Counted from the stretch's first letter, positions 7,951 through 16,197 are shown. The stretch: 64,000 bases of DNA from Eikenella glucosivorans (GCF_016025525.2 NZ_JACSGR010000008.1:1-64000); one strand, 5' to 3'. A program made the numbers and translations. Notes: generated by a model from the letters alone, not told the origin.

Positions 7951-8016
7951 CTACAGGGCTGGGCTGTATTTTACCCGCTGGCTGGGGAATGAGGGTAGTG
8001 GGTAGCGAGTGAAAAT

Positions 8017-8667
8017 CTATTTAACGGGGATGCGGTAGCTACCTGATCTCGATCCTGAACCGTAACCACCTGTGCCGTGTCCAGAGCCTACTCTGCGAAC
8101 AGGGTCAATATTGGTATTAGAGGGGGAAGATTGTCGGATAATACGTTCAACTTCCCGCTTATATTCAGGAAGTAAATGACGGTTGGCTTGGTCAATACGT
8201 TGCCGGAAAAGATTATGCATTGAGGGCATCATGATTGAGGCCAGTTCATATTGTTTACGAGTCGAACTTTGTCCTATGGGAGTGCTGTAGAAGGCAATCA
8301 TGGCATCCACTTCTTCTTGGGTGAATAGCTGCCGCATAAAATTACGACTGATTTTATTGATTTCATTCCATGTATCTTGGCTGAAGACTTCACGATACAA
8401 ATTATCGTTATAGCGGTTGATCGCTTGTATCAAAGCTGCTTGCTGTGATCTTGTTAGGTTTTTATCGGAATTAATTTCCTCAATTATTCCTTGTTTTATC
8501 GAGGTACTATTAGTAGATAATGCTTCAAGCATTTGCTCACGAGTGCCTTGCAGCTCAATCAACCGGTTCAGCGATTCATCAGAAGGCGTTTGTGCCGCAG
8601 CCGGCAGGGCGGCTAGCAGCAGGCCGAGTGCCGCAACGCGCAGTAAGGGGAGGGCGGTTTTAGACAT
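8017..8667 (-). CDS. secreted DUF2059 domain protein
   Basis: This 216-residue protein is exported (signal peptide about 1-26, ending LPAAAQ). It holds a DUF2059 helical domain, recognisable by FTQEEVDAMIAFYSTPIGQS. The function of DUF2059 is unknown. The final 30 or so residues are Gly/Ser/Arg-rich (GSGHGTGGYGSGSRSGSYR), an unusual low-complexity tail. The middle of the gene is visibly more AT-rich than its neighbours, which may reflect relaxed selection or transfer. A single DUS lies just upstream at 8697. Confidence 0.8.
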   Translation of the reverse strand: MSKTALPLLRVAALGLLLAALPAAAQTPSDESLNRLIELQGTREQMLEALSTNSTSIKQGIIEEINSDKNLTRSQQAALIQAINRYNDNLYREVFSQDTWNEINKISRNFMRQLFTQEEVDAMIAFYSTPIGQSSTRKQYELASIMMPSMHNLFRQRIDQANRHLLPEYKREVERIIRQSSPSNTNIDPVRRVGSGHGTGGYGSGSRSGSYRIPVK

Positions 8668-8771
8668 CGTATTTCCTTAAGATAAGAATAGGCGTGAGGC
8701 TACCTGAAAAATATTCAGATAGGCAGGGAGCAAAGCAACAGAGCCGGAACGGATGACCGGAAAGGAGGCAG

Positions 8772-8933
8772 TTATTGTTCATCACGGTGATATTCCCGGG
8801 TGAAGAAACTGCAATCATCATGCCCGCGGGGCGTGGCGGGCTGATGCCGGGCATGCTGCTGCCTGAGGCGCACCACCAGCCAAAGCAGCAGCGCCACTAA
8901 AAGAAGAGAAAGAGGAAGAGATAATTCGAACAT
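8772..8933 (-). CDS. small single-span membrane protein (53 aa), hypothetical
   Basis: An ATG at 8933 is preceded at good spacing by GCGGGGGAAC, a Shine-Dalgarno-like sequence. It opens a 53-codon frame beginning MFELSLPLSLLLVALLLW. One transmembrane segment (about 5-22) is followed by a basic, His-rich cytoplasmic-type tail and a charged C-terminus (TREYHRDEQ). I do not recognise the family. The hydrophobic helix, positive-inside tail and clean ribosome-binding site argue that it is real, but proteins this short are hard to judge. Confidence 0.55.
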   Translation of the reverse strand: MFELSLPLSLLLVALLLWLVVRLRQQHARHQPATPRGHDDCSFFTREYHRDEQ

Positions 8934-9256
8934 CGCTGTTCCCCCGCAAAAGTAGGTTCAGATTCGGTGTTTGTTATCTTTATTGTTGTGATTTTTATGA
9001 GTGATATTGTTGTTTATTCTCTATTTCTTAAAACTTTTTTATCTGTTGTAAATTATAACCATCCCTTTACATTGAAGTCCAGCCGCCGCTGTACAGGCTT
9101 GCCGGAGCAAGGTATTTATGCAACAAATGAATGGTTATGGACAATAAGTATAAATTTTTAAAAACAGCATAGAGGAGCACTTGATTTTATGTCTATAAAT
9201 GTCTATTATCTCGCCGTACGACTTGTTCTTAGATAAATTTAGACGGAAAGTCCACT
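8934..9256. other. AT-rich intergenic region and leuA leader
   Basis: This stretch is far more AT-rich than the flanking coding DNA. It separates the minus-strand small gene from leuA and holds the candidate leader peptide at 9189-9236. A 64-codon frame at 8967-9161 looks non-coding. I see no clear -35/-10 pair or terminator hairpin. Confidence 0.6.
9189..9236 (+). CDS. candidate leu leader peptide (15 aa)
   Basis: AGAGGAG at 9170-9176 precedes an ATG at 9189 that opens a 15-codon frame, MSINVYYLAVRLVLR, ending at TAA 9236. The leuA start follows 20 bp later. Seven of the 14 residues after Met are branched-chain (one Ile, three Val, three Leu). The leu operons of many proteobacteria are controlled by ribosome stalling in Leu-rich leader peptides. 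Here the gap to leuA is too short for a classical intrinsic attenuator, so translational coupling or stalling is more likely. This is inference from position and composition. Confidence 0.45.
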   Translation: MSINVYYLAVRLVLR

Positions 9257-11041
9257 ATGAAACTGGATATCGAACGCTTGATTGCCTATTTCGGCGGCGT
9301 AAACGCGTTGGCCGAAGCCCTGCGCCGGCTCGACCCCGACAGCGCTGCCTCTACCGCCGCCATCTATAAATGGCGCACGCGCGGCTCGCTGCCGCTGCAC
9401 CAGCTCCAGCGCTTAACCGCCCTGGCTGAAGCGCAAGGCCGGCCGTTGGATTTGAATGCTTTTATGGAGCAGCACTCCGCCTTACAGCGTATGCCCGTGC
9501 AGCCCGGCAGCAACCGCGTGGTGATTTTCGACACCACCCTGCGCGACGGGGAACAGTCGCCCGGCGCCGCCATGACCAAGGAAGAAAAAGTGCGCGTGGC
9601 GCGGCAGCTGGAAAAACTGGGTGTGGACGTGATCGAAGCCGGTTTTGCTGCTGCCAGCCCGGGCGACTTCGAAGCGGTGTATGAAATTGCGCAAACCATT
9701 ACCGAATCAACGGTTTGCTCTTTAGCACGCGCGGTGGAAAACGATGTGCGCAAAGCCGGCGAGGCGATTGCCCCCGCGCCGAAACGACGCATCCACACCT
9801 TCATTGCCACCAGCCCCATACATATGGAACACAAGCTGAAAATGAAGCCGCAACAGGTGGTGGCTGCGGCGGTGAAGGCAGTGAAGATTGCCAAAGAATA
9901 TACCGATGATGTGGAATTCTCCTGCGAAGATGCGCTGCGCTCTGAGATCGGCTTTCTGGCCGAGGTGTGTGGCGCGGTGATCGAAGCGGGTGCCACCACC
10001 ATCAATATCCCCGATACAGTGGGTTATTCTGTGCCGCACAAAACCGAAAATTTCTTCCGAGAGCTGATTGCCAAAACCCCCGGTAGCGACAAAGTGGTGT
10101 GGTCCACCCATTGCCACAACGACTTGGGTATGGCCGTGGCTAATTCGCTGGCCGCCGTGCAGGCTGGGGCAAGGCAGGTAGAATGCACGGTAAACGGCCT
10201 GGGCGAACGCGCCGGCAATGCCAGCCTGGAAGAAATCGTGATGGCGCTCAAGGTGCGGCACGATTTGTTCGGGCTGGAAACCGGCATCGACACCACACAA
10301 ATCGTGCCCACATCCAAACTGGTGTCTACCATCACCGGCTACCCCGTGCAGCCGAATAAGGCGATTGTGGGCGCCAACGCCTTCGCGCACGAATCCGGTA
10401 TCCACCAAGACGGCGTGCTCAAGCACCGAGAAACTTATGAAATCATGTCGGCCGAATCCGTGGGTTGGGCGGCCAACCGCCTGAGTTTGGGCAAACTTTC
10501 GGGGCGCAACGCCTTCCGCAGCAAACTGGCCGAATTAGGTATTGAGCTGGGCAGCGAAGAAGCGCTCAACGCCGCATTTGCCCGTTTCAAAGAACTGGCC
10601 GACAAAAAGCGTGAAATCTTCGATGAAGACCTGCACGCATTGGTGTCAGACGAGATGTCCAACCTTGCGCCCGACCGCTATAAATTCGTTTCCCAGCGAA
10701 TCGTTACCGAAACCGGCGAATTGCCGCGCGCCGAAATCGTATTCAGTGCCGACGGTGAGGAGCAATATGCCGAGGCCACCGGCTCCGGCCCGGTGGATGC
10801 GATTTTCAAAGCCATCGAAAGCGTGGTGAAAAGCGGCGCCGAATTGCAGATTTATTCCGTGAATGCCGTTACCTTCGGCACCGAAAGCCAGGGTGAAACC
10901 GGCGTGCGCCTGGCCAGGAACGGCCGTATAGCCAACGGCCAGGGTGCGGATACCGATACGCTGGTGGCTGCCGCCAAAGCCTACCTTTCCGCGCTGAACA
11001 AGCTGGAAAGCGGCGAACGGATTAAGGCGCAGGGGGTTTGA
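9257..11041 (+). CDS. leuA: 2-isopropylmalate synthase with extra N-terminal HTH-like domain
   Basis: It condenses acetyl-CoA with 2-oxoisovalerate, the first committed step of leucine synthesis. The enzyme begins near residue 87 (RVVIFDTTLRDGEQSPG, with catalytic Arg96 and metal ligand Asp97; His286/His288 in STHCHNDLG). It runs through the DRE-TIM barrel to a C-terminal LeuA dimer regulatory domain that senses leucine. At 594 residues it is about 75-80 longer than usual. The extra N-terminus (IERLIAYFGGVNALAEALRR, then AIYKWRTRGSLPLHQL) resembles a Cro/CI-type helix-turn-helix of the kind NCBI names 'carph-isopro'. GGAAAG precedes the ATG. Confidence 0.93.
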   Translation: MKLDIERLIAYFGGVNALAEALRRLDPDSAASTAAIYKWRTRGSLPLHQLQRLTALAEAQGRPLDLNAFMEQHSALQRMPVQPGSNRVVIFDTTLRDGEQSPGAAMTKEEKVRVARQLEKLGVDVIEAGFAAASPGDFEAVYEIAQTITESTVCSLARAVENDVRKAGEAIAPAPKRRIHTFIATSPIHMEHKLKMKPQQVVAAAVKAVKIAKEYTDDVEFSCEDALRSEIGFLAEVCGAVIEAGATTINIPDTVGYSVPHKTENFFRELIAKTPGSDKVVWSTHCHNDLGMAVANSLAAVQAGARQVECTVNGLGERAGNASLEEIVMALKVRHDLFGLETGIDTTQIVPTSKLVSTITGYPVQPNKAIVGANAFAHESGIHQDGVLKHRETYEIMSAESVGWAANRLSLGKLSGRNAFRSKLAELGIELGSEEALNAAFARFKELADKKREIFDEDLHALVSDEMSNLAPDRYKFVSQRIVTETGELPRAEIVFSADGEEQYAEATGSGPVDAIFKAIESVVKSGAELQIYSVNAVTFGTESQGETGVRLARNGRIANGQGADTDTLVAAAKAYLSALNKLESGERIKAQGV

Positions 11042-11057
11042 GCGGCTGTTTGATTGC

Positions 11058-11095
11058 ATAAAAGGCTACCTGAAAATTTTCAGGTAGCCTTTTAT
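11058..11095. terminator. perfect 38-bp palindrome made of two abutting DUS
   Basis: ATAAAAGGCTACCTGAAAA (11058-11076) is followed at once by its exact reverse complement (11077-11095). The stem ends in TTTTAT, and its mirror image serves the other strand. It lies 17 bp after the leuA stop, so it is a likely leuA terminator. Confidence 0.8.
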
Positions 11096-11120
11096 CTTGG
11101 GCTGATGCTAATCAACTAGC

Positions 11121-11157
11121 CAAACAAAATCCGCCAAACTCGGTGAACTTGGCGGAT
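11121..11157 (-). terminator. terminator of the downstream minus-strand lipoprotein gene
   Basis: Read on the minus strand, ATCCGCCAA pairs with TTTGGCGGAT and is followed by TTTGTTTGG. It lies 17 bp after the lipoprotein stop codon. Confidence 0.7.
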
Positions 11158-11173
11158 GGTGGAAACGTGGGGC

Positions 11174-11764
11174 TTACTCTTTCACCGTGATTTGGCTCAG
11201 CATGGCATCCAGCTCGGCCAGCGAGGCGGTGCCGCTGGTGGCGCAGACGTTGTAGAGGTTTTTGGCATACACGGCCACGCAGCTTTCGTTCAGGGCGTTG
11301 TCGTCTTTGCCGTGGCTGAAGCGGTAGGCCATGCGCTGTTCGGCGGGGGCATCCACTTCGGTGTTTTCTAGGCCTTTGTCGGCGTGGATGCTTTCGGCGA
11401 GTTTGGCAAAATAGGCGTCGGCGGGCTGTTTGGGCGCGCCGAAGTTGTTGATGTAAATCGTGATGTCGTTTTCGGCATCGTGTTGCAACAGGCTGGGCTT
11501 GTTGCTGTCGGCGCCGTCGATGTATTGAGCGGCTTCGGCGGATTTGTCTTCAAAATGGCCGTTTACGGACAGGCTGATAACGCCGTCGGCGGAAGTGAGC
11601 ACTTGGCTGGGGCCGGCTTCGGAGGCAGCGGCGGTTTGGGAGGCTGCGGCCACTTCGCTGGCGCTGGGGGCCACTACGGAGGTTTCGGCTTTTTGTTCGC
11701 AGCCGGCGAGCAGGAATGCGCTGCCGATGGCGAGCAGGAGGAGGGAGGGGCGCTTGTGTTTCAT
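11174..11764 (-). CDS. hypothetical lipoprotein
   Basis: This 196-residue protein has a lipoprotein signal peptide with lipobox LLAGC near residues 18-22, so it should be lipidated at that cysteine. A Ser/Ala-rich linker follows, then a globular part with DGVISLSVNGHFED and a region near the C-terminus containing two cysteines (ESCVAVYAKNLYNVCATSG) that could form a disulfide. I do not recognise a named domain. It is monocistronic, with its own terminator. Membrane destination (inner or outer) is unknown. Confidence 0.75.
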   Translation of the reverse strand: MKHKRPSLLLLAIGSAFLLAGCEQKAETSVVAPSASEVAAASQTAAASEAGPSQVLTSADGVISLSVNGHFEDKSAEAAQYIDGADSNKPSLLQHDAENDITIYINNFGAPKQPADAYFAKLAESIHADKGLENTEVDAPAEQRMAYRFSHGKDDNALNESCVAVYAKNLYNVCATSGTASLAELDAMLSQITVKE

Positions 11765-11817
11765 GATGATCTGATTGTGTTGGGATAAATGGGGCGCAGT
11801 ATAGCAAAACGGGCGGG

Positions 11818-12297
11818 CTAACGCAGCGGGTTTGCAGGATTTTTCTCTTGGCCTTCGAGACCGGCGATGGTGCGGGTGAATTCGGCTACGTCTTTGAAAC
11901 TTTTATACACGGAGGCGAAACGTACGTAGGCGACTTGGTCGAGCCGGGCGAGCTGTTCCATGGCGAGTTCGCCGATGAGGCGGGAGGGGACTTCTTTGCT
12001 GCCGGTTTTGTAGAGCATCTCTTCGATGTCGCGCACGGTTTGTTCGATGGTTTCGGCGGAGATGGGGCGTTTGTGCAGGGCGCGCTGGAGGCTGGTTTGC
12101 AGCTTGATGGGGTCGAACATGACGCGGTCGCCGTTGGTTTTGATGATTTGCGGCATGCGCAGCTCGACGGTTTCATAGGTGCTGAAACGGCGGTCGCAGG
12201 CGGTGCAGCGGCGGCGGCGGCGGATGCTGTTTTGTTCTTCGAGCAGGCGGGAGTCGATGACTTGGGTGTTGTTATGGTGGCAGAAGGGGCATTTCAT
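11818..12297 (-). CDS. nrdR: transcriptional repressor NrdR
   Basis: NrdR represses ribonucleotide reductase genes by binding NrdR boxes when its ATP-cone holds dATP/ATP. The 159-residue protein has a zinc ribbon (Cys3, Cys6 in MKCPFCHH; Cys31 and Cys34 in CTACDRRF). The ATP-cone follows, beginning IIKTNGDRVMFDPIKLQTSL. Length and architecture are complete. No nrd gene lies in the window; the target operon must be elsewhere. Confidence 0.95.
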   Translation of the reverse strand: MKCPFCHHNNTQVIDSRLLEEQNSIRRRRRCTACDRRFSTYETVELRMPQIIKTNGDRVMFDPIKLQTSLQRALHKRPISAETIEQTVRDIEEMLYKTGSKEVPSRLIGELAMEQLARLDQVAYVRFASVYKSFKDVAEFTRTIAGLEGQEKNPANPLR

Positions 12298-12407
12298 GGG
12301 CGGGGATTGCTGGGGTAATCGGTTTGGGAACAGGAGCTTGAGATTATACTCTAAGGGTGTGGCTAAGGCACTTGTTTCTTGTCGGGTTTGCTTTGCTTTA
12401 GCACAAG

Positions 12408-12446
12408 AGGCTACCTAAAAAAGCAAGCTGGTTTTTCAGATAGCCT
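12408..12446. repeat. degenerate inverted DUS pair
   Basis: AGGCTACCTAAAA at 12408 and TTTTCAGATAGCCT ending at 12446. Each carries one substitution in the DUS core, so both are probably weak or dead uptake sites. They lie between nrdR and the solute-binding lipoprotein gene. Confidence 0.7.
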
Positions 12447-12454
12447 GAAGAGGT

Positions 12455-12484
12455 ATAAAAAACTGCCTGCGTTTGTGCAGGCAG
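12455..12484 (-). terminator. terminator of the solute-binding protein gene
   Basis: On the minus strand CTGCCTGC pairs with GCAGGCAG across a 6-base loop and is followed by TTTTTTAT. It lies 27 bp after the stop codon. Confidence 0.85.
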
Positions 12485-12510
12485 CTTGTGGAACATGTTT
12501 GACCGGGCAG

Positions 12511-13350
12511 TTATTTGGCGGTGGCGGTGCCAAAGTATTGCTGATAAATGCGGTCGTATTCGCCACTGGCTCGAACGGCAGCCAGGGCTTTGTTGAGCGT
12601 ATCGCGCAGCTCGGTGTCTTCTTTGCGCAGGGCGATGCCGTAGTGTTCGGCTTCGAAATCAGGCACTTTGATCATGGTGAAGCCTTTGTCGCCATTGTGT
12701 TTGATGAATTCCATCACCACGGAGCTGTCGCTCACGGCTGCGTCCACGCCGCCGTTTTGCAGCTCTTTGAGCAAGAGGGGCAGGGTTTCGAAGCGGGTTA
12801 CTTTGGGGTTGGTGGCGCCGAGGAATTTGGAGGCGGCCAAGTCGCCGGTGTTGCCGGTTACCACGCCGACGCGGTTGAGATTTTTCAGGTCTTCAATGGA
12901 GGCAACCTGCTTGCCTTCGGGCACGGCCACTACTTGGGTGATTTCGAAGTAGGGCTCGGTAAAGAGCATGGTTTGTTCCCGCTCGGGGGTGATGGTGACG
13001 GCGGCTGCAACCAGATCAACGTCGCCGTTGTTCAGGCTGTTAAACAGGCTGTCCCAAGATTGGTCTTTGAATTCCACGCGGTAGCCGGCTTCTTTGGCGA
13101 TGGCGTTGAGCAGGTCGATGTCGAAGCCGCTGAGGGAGCCGTCGGCGTTCTTGAATTCGAACGGGGCGAATTCGGCGTTGGTGGCCACGCGCAACACTTT
13201 GCCTTCGGCCGGGGCGGAAGCGGTGCTGGCGGCGGCATCGGAGCCGGCTGCGGGCTGCGAGGCTTGCTGGGTGTTGCCGGAGTTACCGCAGCCGCTTAGG
13301 GCCATGGCGGAGCAGGCCAAGGCGGTGGCCAGCCATTTTTTCATGTTCAT
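12511..13350 (-). CDS. amino-acid ABC transporter substrate-binding lipoprotein (family 3)
   Basis: This is a periplasmic binding component anchored by lipid. The 279-residue protein starts at MNMKKW, preceded by AGGAGA. A lipobox (MALSGC) lies near residue 21, followed by an Ala/Ser-rich linker. The SBP_bac_3 fold follows (VLRVATNAEFAPFEFKNADG, GFDIDLLNAIAKEAGY, then VAAAVTITPEREQTMLFTEP). Members bind polar amino acids such as Gln, Arg, His or cystine; the ligand cannot be read from sequence. No permease or ATPase gene is adjacent, so the partners are encoded elsewhere. A longer frame to 13395 lacks a ribosome-binding site. Confidence 0.88.
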   Translation of the reverse strand: MNMKKWLATALACSAMALSGCGNSGNTQQASQPAAGSDAAASTASAPAEGKVLRVATNAEFAPFEFKNADGSLSGFDIDLLNAIAKEAGYRVEFKDQSWDSLFNSLNNGDVDLVAAAVTITPEREQTMLFTEPYFEITQVVAVPEGKQVASIEDLKNLNRVGVVTGNTGDLAASKFLGATNPKVTRFETLPLLLKELQNGGVDAAVSDSSVVMEFIKHNGDKGFTMIKVPDFEAEHYGIALRKEDTELRDTLNKALAAVRASGEYDRIYQQYFGTATAK

Positions 13351-13691
13351 GATGTTCGTCTCCTGAAAAGATACATTACATTTGTTTAGATACAATCGAG
13401 TCCCTTCTCTTCGGGAAATGAATCATACAACCATATGTGGAAATTCTAAAGGGGTGCGACCGGTTTTCTTGTGGGGACAGGCAGATTTTATGCTGTGATT
13501 TTGATGTCATCCGATGCTTTGGCGTTTGATAAGATGATAAAGGCTACCTGAAAACGCCAAGCTTCAGCCAAGCTGAAATTTGGTGTGCCGCATGGCTGCG
13601 GGGCGGGAATTTTCAGGTAGCCTTTTATAGCATAAACATAGGGCTACCTGAAAACAGGCAGCCCCGTATTGCCGGATGAAAACGAAACGGC
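13351..13691. other. intergenic region with DUS cluster
   Basis: The part next to the solute-binding gene is AT-rich and presumably holds its promoter. At 13541-13654 are three DUS (AGGCTACCTG at 13541, TTTTCAGGTAGCCT ending 13623, GGGCTACCTG at 13641). The spacer holds a small CAAGCTTCAGCCAAGCTG hairpin. I see no gene. Confidence 0.6.
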
Positions 13692-14912
13692 CTATTCGGC
13701 GGCGGCTTCGTCTTCTTCCGGCGTGATTTCGGCCAGCACCAGCTGGCGCTGTTCTTCGGCCTGCTGGGGTTTCTCCATTTCGTCGAACACTTTGGCCAGC
13801 ACCAGGCGCGCCTGCGGGCTGGCTTGGGTGTGGATGCTGGCTTCCAGATAGCTTTGCGCCTTGCCCCACAGCTGTTTGGCGTAGGCCATCTGGCCGAGGT
13901 GCAGCAGCAGCTGTGCGTCTTGCGGAGATTCGCGCAGCCAGGCTTCCACGCTGTCCATGATTTTTTGCTGCTCGCGCGCACTCAGGTAGCGGGCGGCTTC
14001 GATCATGGGCGGCAAAAGTTGGGCGCTGCGGTTGTGCGGATAGTGGTTTTTCACCCATTTCACCGTACGCGGGTATTGGCCGATTTGCAGGAATTTTTCC
14101 GCAATCGGCACGCACAGTTCGCCTTCCTGCTCGGCTTTGGGAATTCGGCCGAGGCAGGCTTTGAGCGCGGGGTAGTCGGCGGCTAGGGCAAGGAGTTCGC
14201 GGTAGGCCCATTCGCGGTATTGTGCGGCTTCGGCGGGGCTGAGGGCGGCGGCTTTTTCCAGTTTGGCCACGCGGTCGAGCACTTCCATCGGGTTGTTTTG
14301 TTCAAACATATAGCGCAGCTGCAGGCGCACCAGCCGAGTGAGCTTGGGGTTGATGGCGCCGGCGGCGGTCAGGGCTTCTTCGGCGGCGGGGTAGTCTTGC
14401 CGGTTGAGCGCGGATTCGGCTTCCAAAAGGTAGCGCGAGAGCTGGGCTTTGTGCGGCAGCTGGGCGATTTCTTTCAGGTAGCCTTCGCGTTTGGCATCGT
14501 CGCCCATCTGGTCGGCGCTGTGTGCGGCCAGCATCAAGGCTAGCGTGCGGTTGTGGCCGGCTTGTTTGTTTTCCAGTACTTTGGCGGCTTCCTGTTCGGC
14601 GTGTTGGAACTTGCCTTCAAAGAAAGCCAGGCCGGCTTTGTTGAGCGCGGCTTCGGCGTGGTGCAACTGTCGGCTGCGGCCGAAACGGCGCAGGCGGCCG
14701 GGGATGCCGATGATGCCGGCCACCAGGCGCAGCAGCAAATACAGCAATACCACGAACACCAGCATCGCACCCACGAACAGGTGCAGGTTTACCGCAATCT
14801 GGGTTTGTGTCTGGTCGATCACGATATACACATTGCCGCTGTAATGCTGTGCGGCGATGGTGAGGCCGACGGCGGCGGCAAACAGCACGATAATCCAAAT
14901 CAGCCCTTTCAT
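13692..14912 (-). CDS. hemY: HemY family protein (tetrapyrrole-operon membrane protein)
   Basis: This 406-residue inner-membrane protein has two N-terminal transmembrane segments (about 1-20 and 40-65). A cytoplasmic HemY_N/TPR-like helical region follows and fills the rest. It is the proteobacterial HemY of the hemXY operon, not the protoporphyrinogen oxidase of the same name in Bacillus. Its molecular role is not settled. The ATG overlaps the hemX stop (ATGA), indicating translational coupling. GYLK in the middle is DUS-encoded (14475-14487). The C-terminus is acidic. Confidence 0.9.
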   Translation of the reverse strand: MKGLIWIIVLFAAAVGLTIAAQHYSGNVYIVIDQTQTQIAVNLHLFVGAMLVFVVLLYLLLRLVAGIIGIPGRLRRFGRSRQLHHAEAALNKAGLAFFEGKFQHAEQEAAKVLENKQAGHNRTLALMLAAHSADQMGDDAKREGYLKEIAQLPHKAQLSRYLLEAESALNRQDYPAAEEALTAAGAINPKLTRLVRLQLRYMFEQNNPMEVLDRVAKLEKAAALSPAEAAQYREWAYRELLALAADYPALKACLGRIPKAEQEGELCVPIAEKFLQIGQYPRTVKWVKNHYPHNRSAQLLPPMIEAARYLSAREQQKIMDSVEAWLRESPQDAQLLLHLGQMAYAKQLWGKAQSYLEASIHTQASPQARLVLAKVFDEMEKPQQAEEQRQLVLAEITPEEDEAAAE

Positions 14913-16156
14913 GACTCAATCCCCCTGTGTACGGCGGAAGCCTGCGCCGGAGCGGGCGCGGCGGGAACGGAAGCGGCCGGCGTTGCCGGGGCGGAAACGG
15001 GCGGCGTTTGTGCCGGTGCGGCAGGCTGTGAGGCGGCTGCTTCGGAAGCAGCGCCGATTTCCGGCTGGGTTACGCTTTCACCTTGGCGCAGCTGGCGGTA
15101 GTCGGCTACTGCTTTCAGGCTGGCGGCCAGGCTGTCGCCCACGTTGCCGGCACCCGGTTGCAGCGTTTTGAGTTGGGCGATTTCGCGCAGCCAGGATTGG
15201 GCGGCGGGGGTGGTGGCGTCGAAGTATTGGCGCACGGCGTTTTCTGAAGCGGCCAAATCGTTTTGATAAATATCGTTTTGGCGCTGCATCAGGGCCACGC
15301 GGGCGGAAAGCAGGTGCAGGCGCAGGTTTTCACGCACGTAAAACGCCTGTTCGGGCGACATCAAGAGCGCATCGGTGCTGTTCAGGTGGCGGATTTCCAC
15401 CATGCCTTTGAGGCCGCTCACGGTGCGGTTCCAGGCGTTGCGCCACCACGGCGCGTTCGGCGCGGCGGCAGCGGGCGCGGCAGCCTGCGGCGGGCGCAGG
15501 CTGGAGTCGGCCAAGAGCGGCAGCCCGCCCACGGCGGCTTCTAGGCGGCTCAGGCGCAGGGCGGCGTTGGCAGTGTCGGTAAAGGGGCGCTGTTTGAGTT
15601 TGGCCAAATCACTGCTCACGGCCTGCTTGAGTGGCAGAAGCTGCGGTTGCTCGAAGCGCGCCAACCGTGCGTCCAAGCCTTCCAGCACGGCTACGGCGGC
15701 AGGCACGTTGTCGGCAATCATCAGCTGCTGGCCGGCCAGGTTGAGCGCGGCTTCGGCTTCGTCCACCACCCAGTCGCTGCGGGTTTTCAGCAATTCTTGC
15801 AGTGCGCGGCTGCCGGCGGCGGCTTCGGCCTGCTGGGCCTGCATATCGCTTTGCAGCTGCTTGATGTCGGATTCGCTGCTTTGCAGTCTGCGGCTGTTGT
15901 CGGCCAGGAGGGCGGCATTTTGCGATTCGCCCAGTGCGGCCTGGCTGATTTTCTGGTCGAACTGCATTTCTTGGCGTTTGAGCAGGTTTTGCCCCTGCAC
16001 GAATAAAAACCCGCTGGCACCGAGGCCGAGCACGGCCAGCACCAAGGCAAACAGGCCCACGCCTCGGCCGCCGGATTTGATCACCACCGGTGCGGCTGGC
16101 GCGGCAGGGGCGGGCGGCTGGGGTGCGGATACGGTTTCGTTTTCTGGTTGGCTCAT
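14909..16156 (-). CDS. hemX: HemX family protein
   Basis: This 415-residue membrane protein has a Pro/Ala-rich cytoplasmic N-terminus, one transmembrane segment near 32-54 (GLFALVLAVLGLGASGFLFV), then a coiled-coil periplasmic region (about 60-130) and a helical domain. It is often annotated as uroporphyrinogen-III C-methyltransferase, but the methyltransferase fold is absent, so that name should not be taken as function. It lies between hemD and hemY in the usual order. The C-terminus is again rich in Ala/Pro. Confidence 0.9.
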   Translation of the reverse strand: MSQPENETVSAPQPPAPAAPAAPVVIKSGGRGVGLFALVLAVLGLGASGFLFVQGQNLLKRQEMQFDQKISQAALGESQNAALLADNSRRLQSSESDIKQLQSDMQAQQAEAAAGSRALQELLKTRSDWVVDEAEAALNLAGQQLMIADNVPAAVAVLEGLDARLARFEQPQLLPLKQAVSSDLAKLKQRPFTDTANAALRLSRLEAAVGGLPLLADSSLRPPQAAAPAAAAPNAPWWRNAWNRTVSGLKGMVEIRHLNSTDALLMSPEQAFYVRENLRLHLLSARVALMQRQNDIYQNDLAASENAVRQYFDATTPAAQSWLREIAQLKTLQPGAGNVGDSLAASLKAVADYRQLRQGESVTQPEIGAASEAAASQPAAPAQTPPVSAPATPAASVPAAPAPAQASAVHRGIES

Positions 16157-16197
16157 GCGATTCCTTTCCTAATATTCAATCCGTTCGGTTGTTTGTG

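Noticed and set aside
8967..9161. 64-codon frame upstream of leuA
   Set aside because: It has no convincing ribosome-binding site, its composition changes abruptly from Ile/Val/Phe-rich to polar, and it crosses the AT-rich leader region. More likely intergenic.
14909..16156. Methyltransferase function for HemX
   Set aside because: Databases often label it uroporphyrinogen-III C-methyltransferase, but the sequence is a membrane/coiled-coil protein without a SAM-binding fold.
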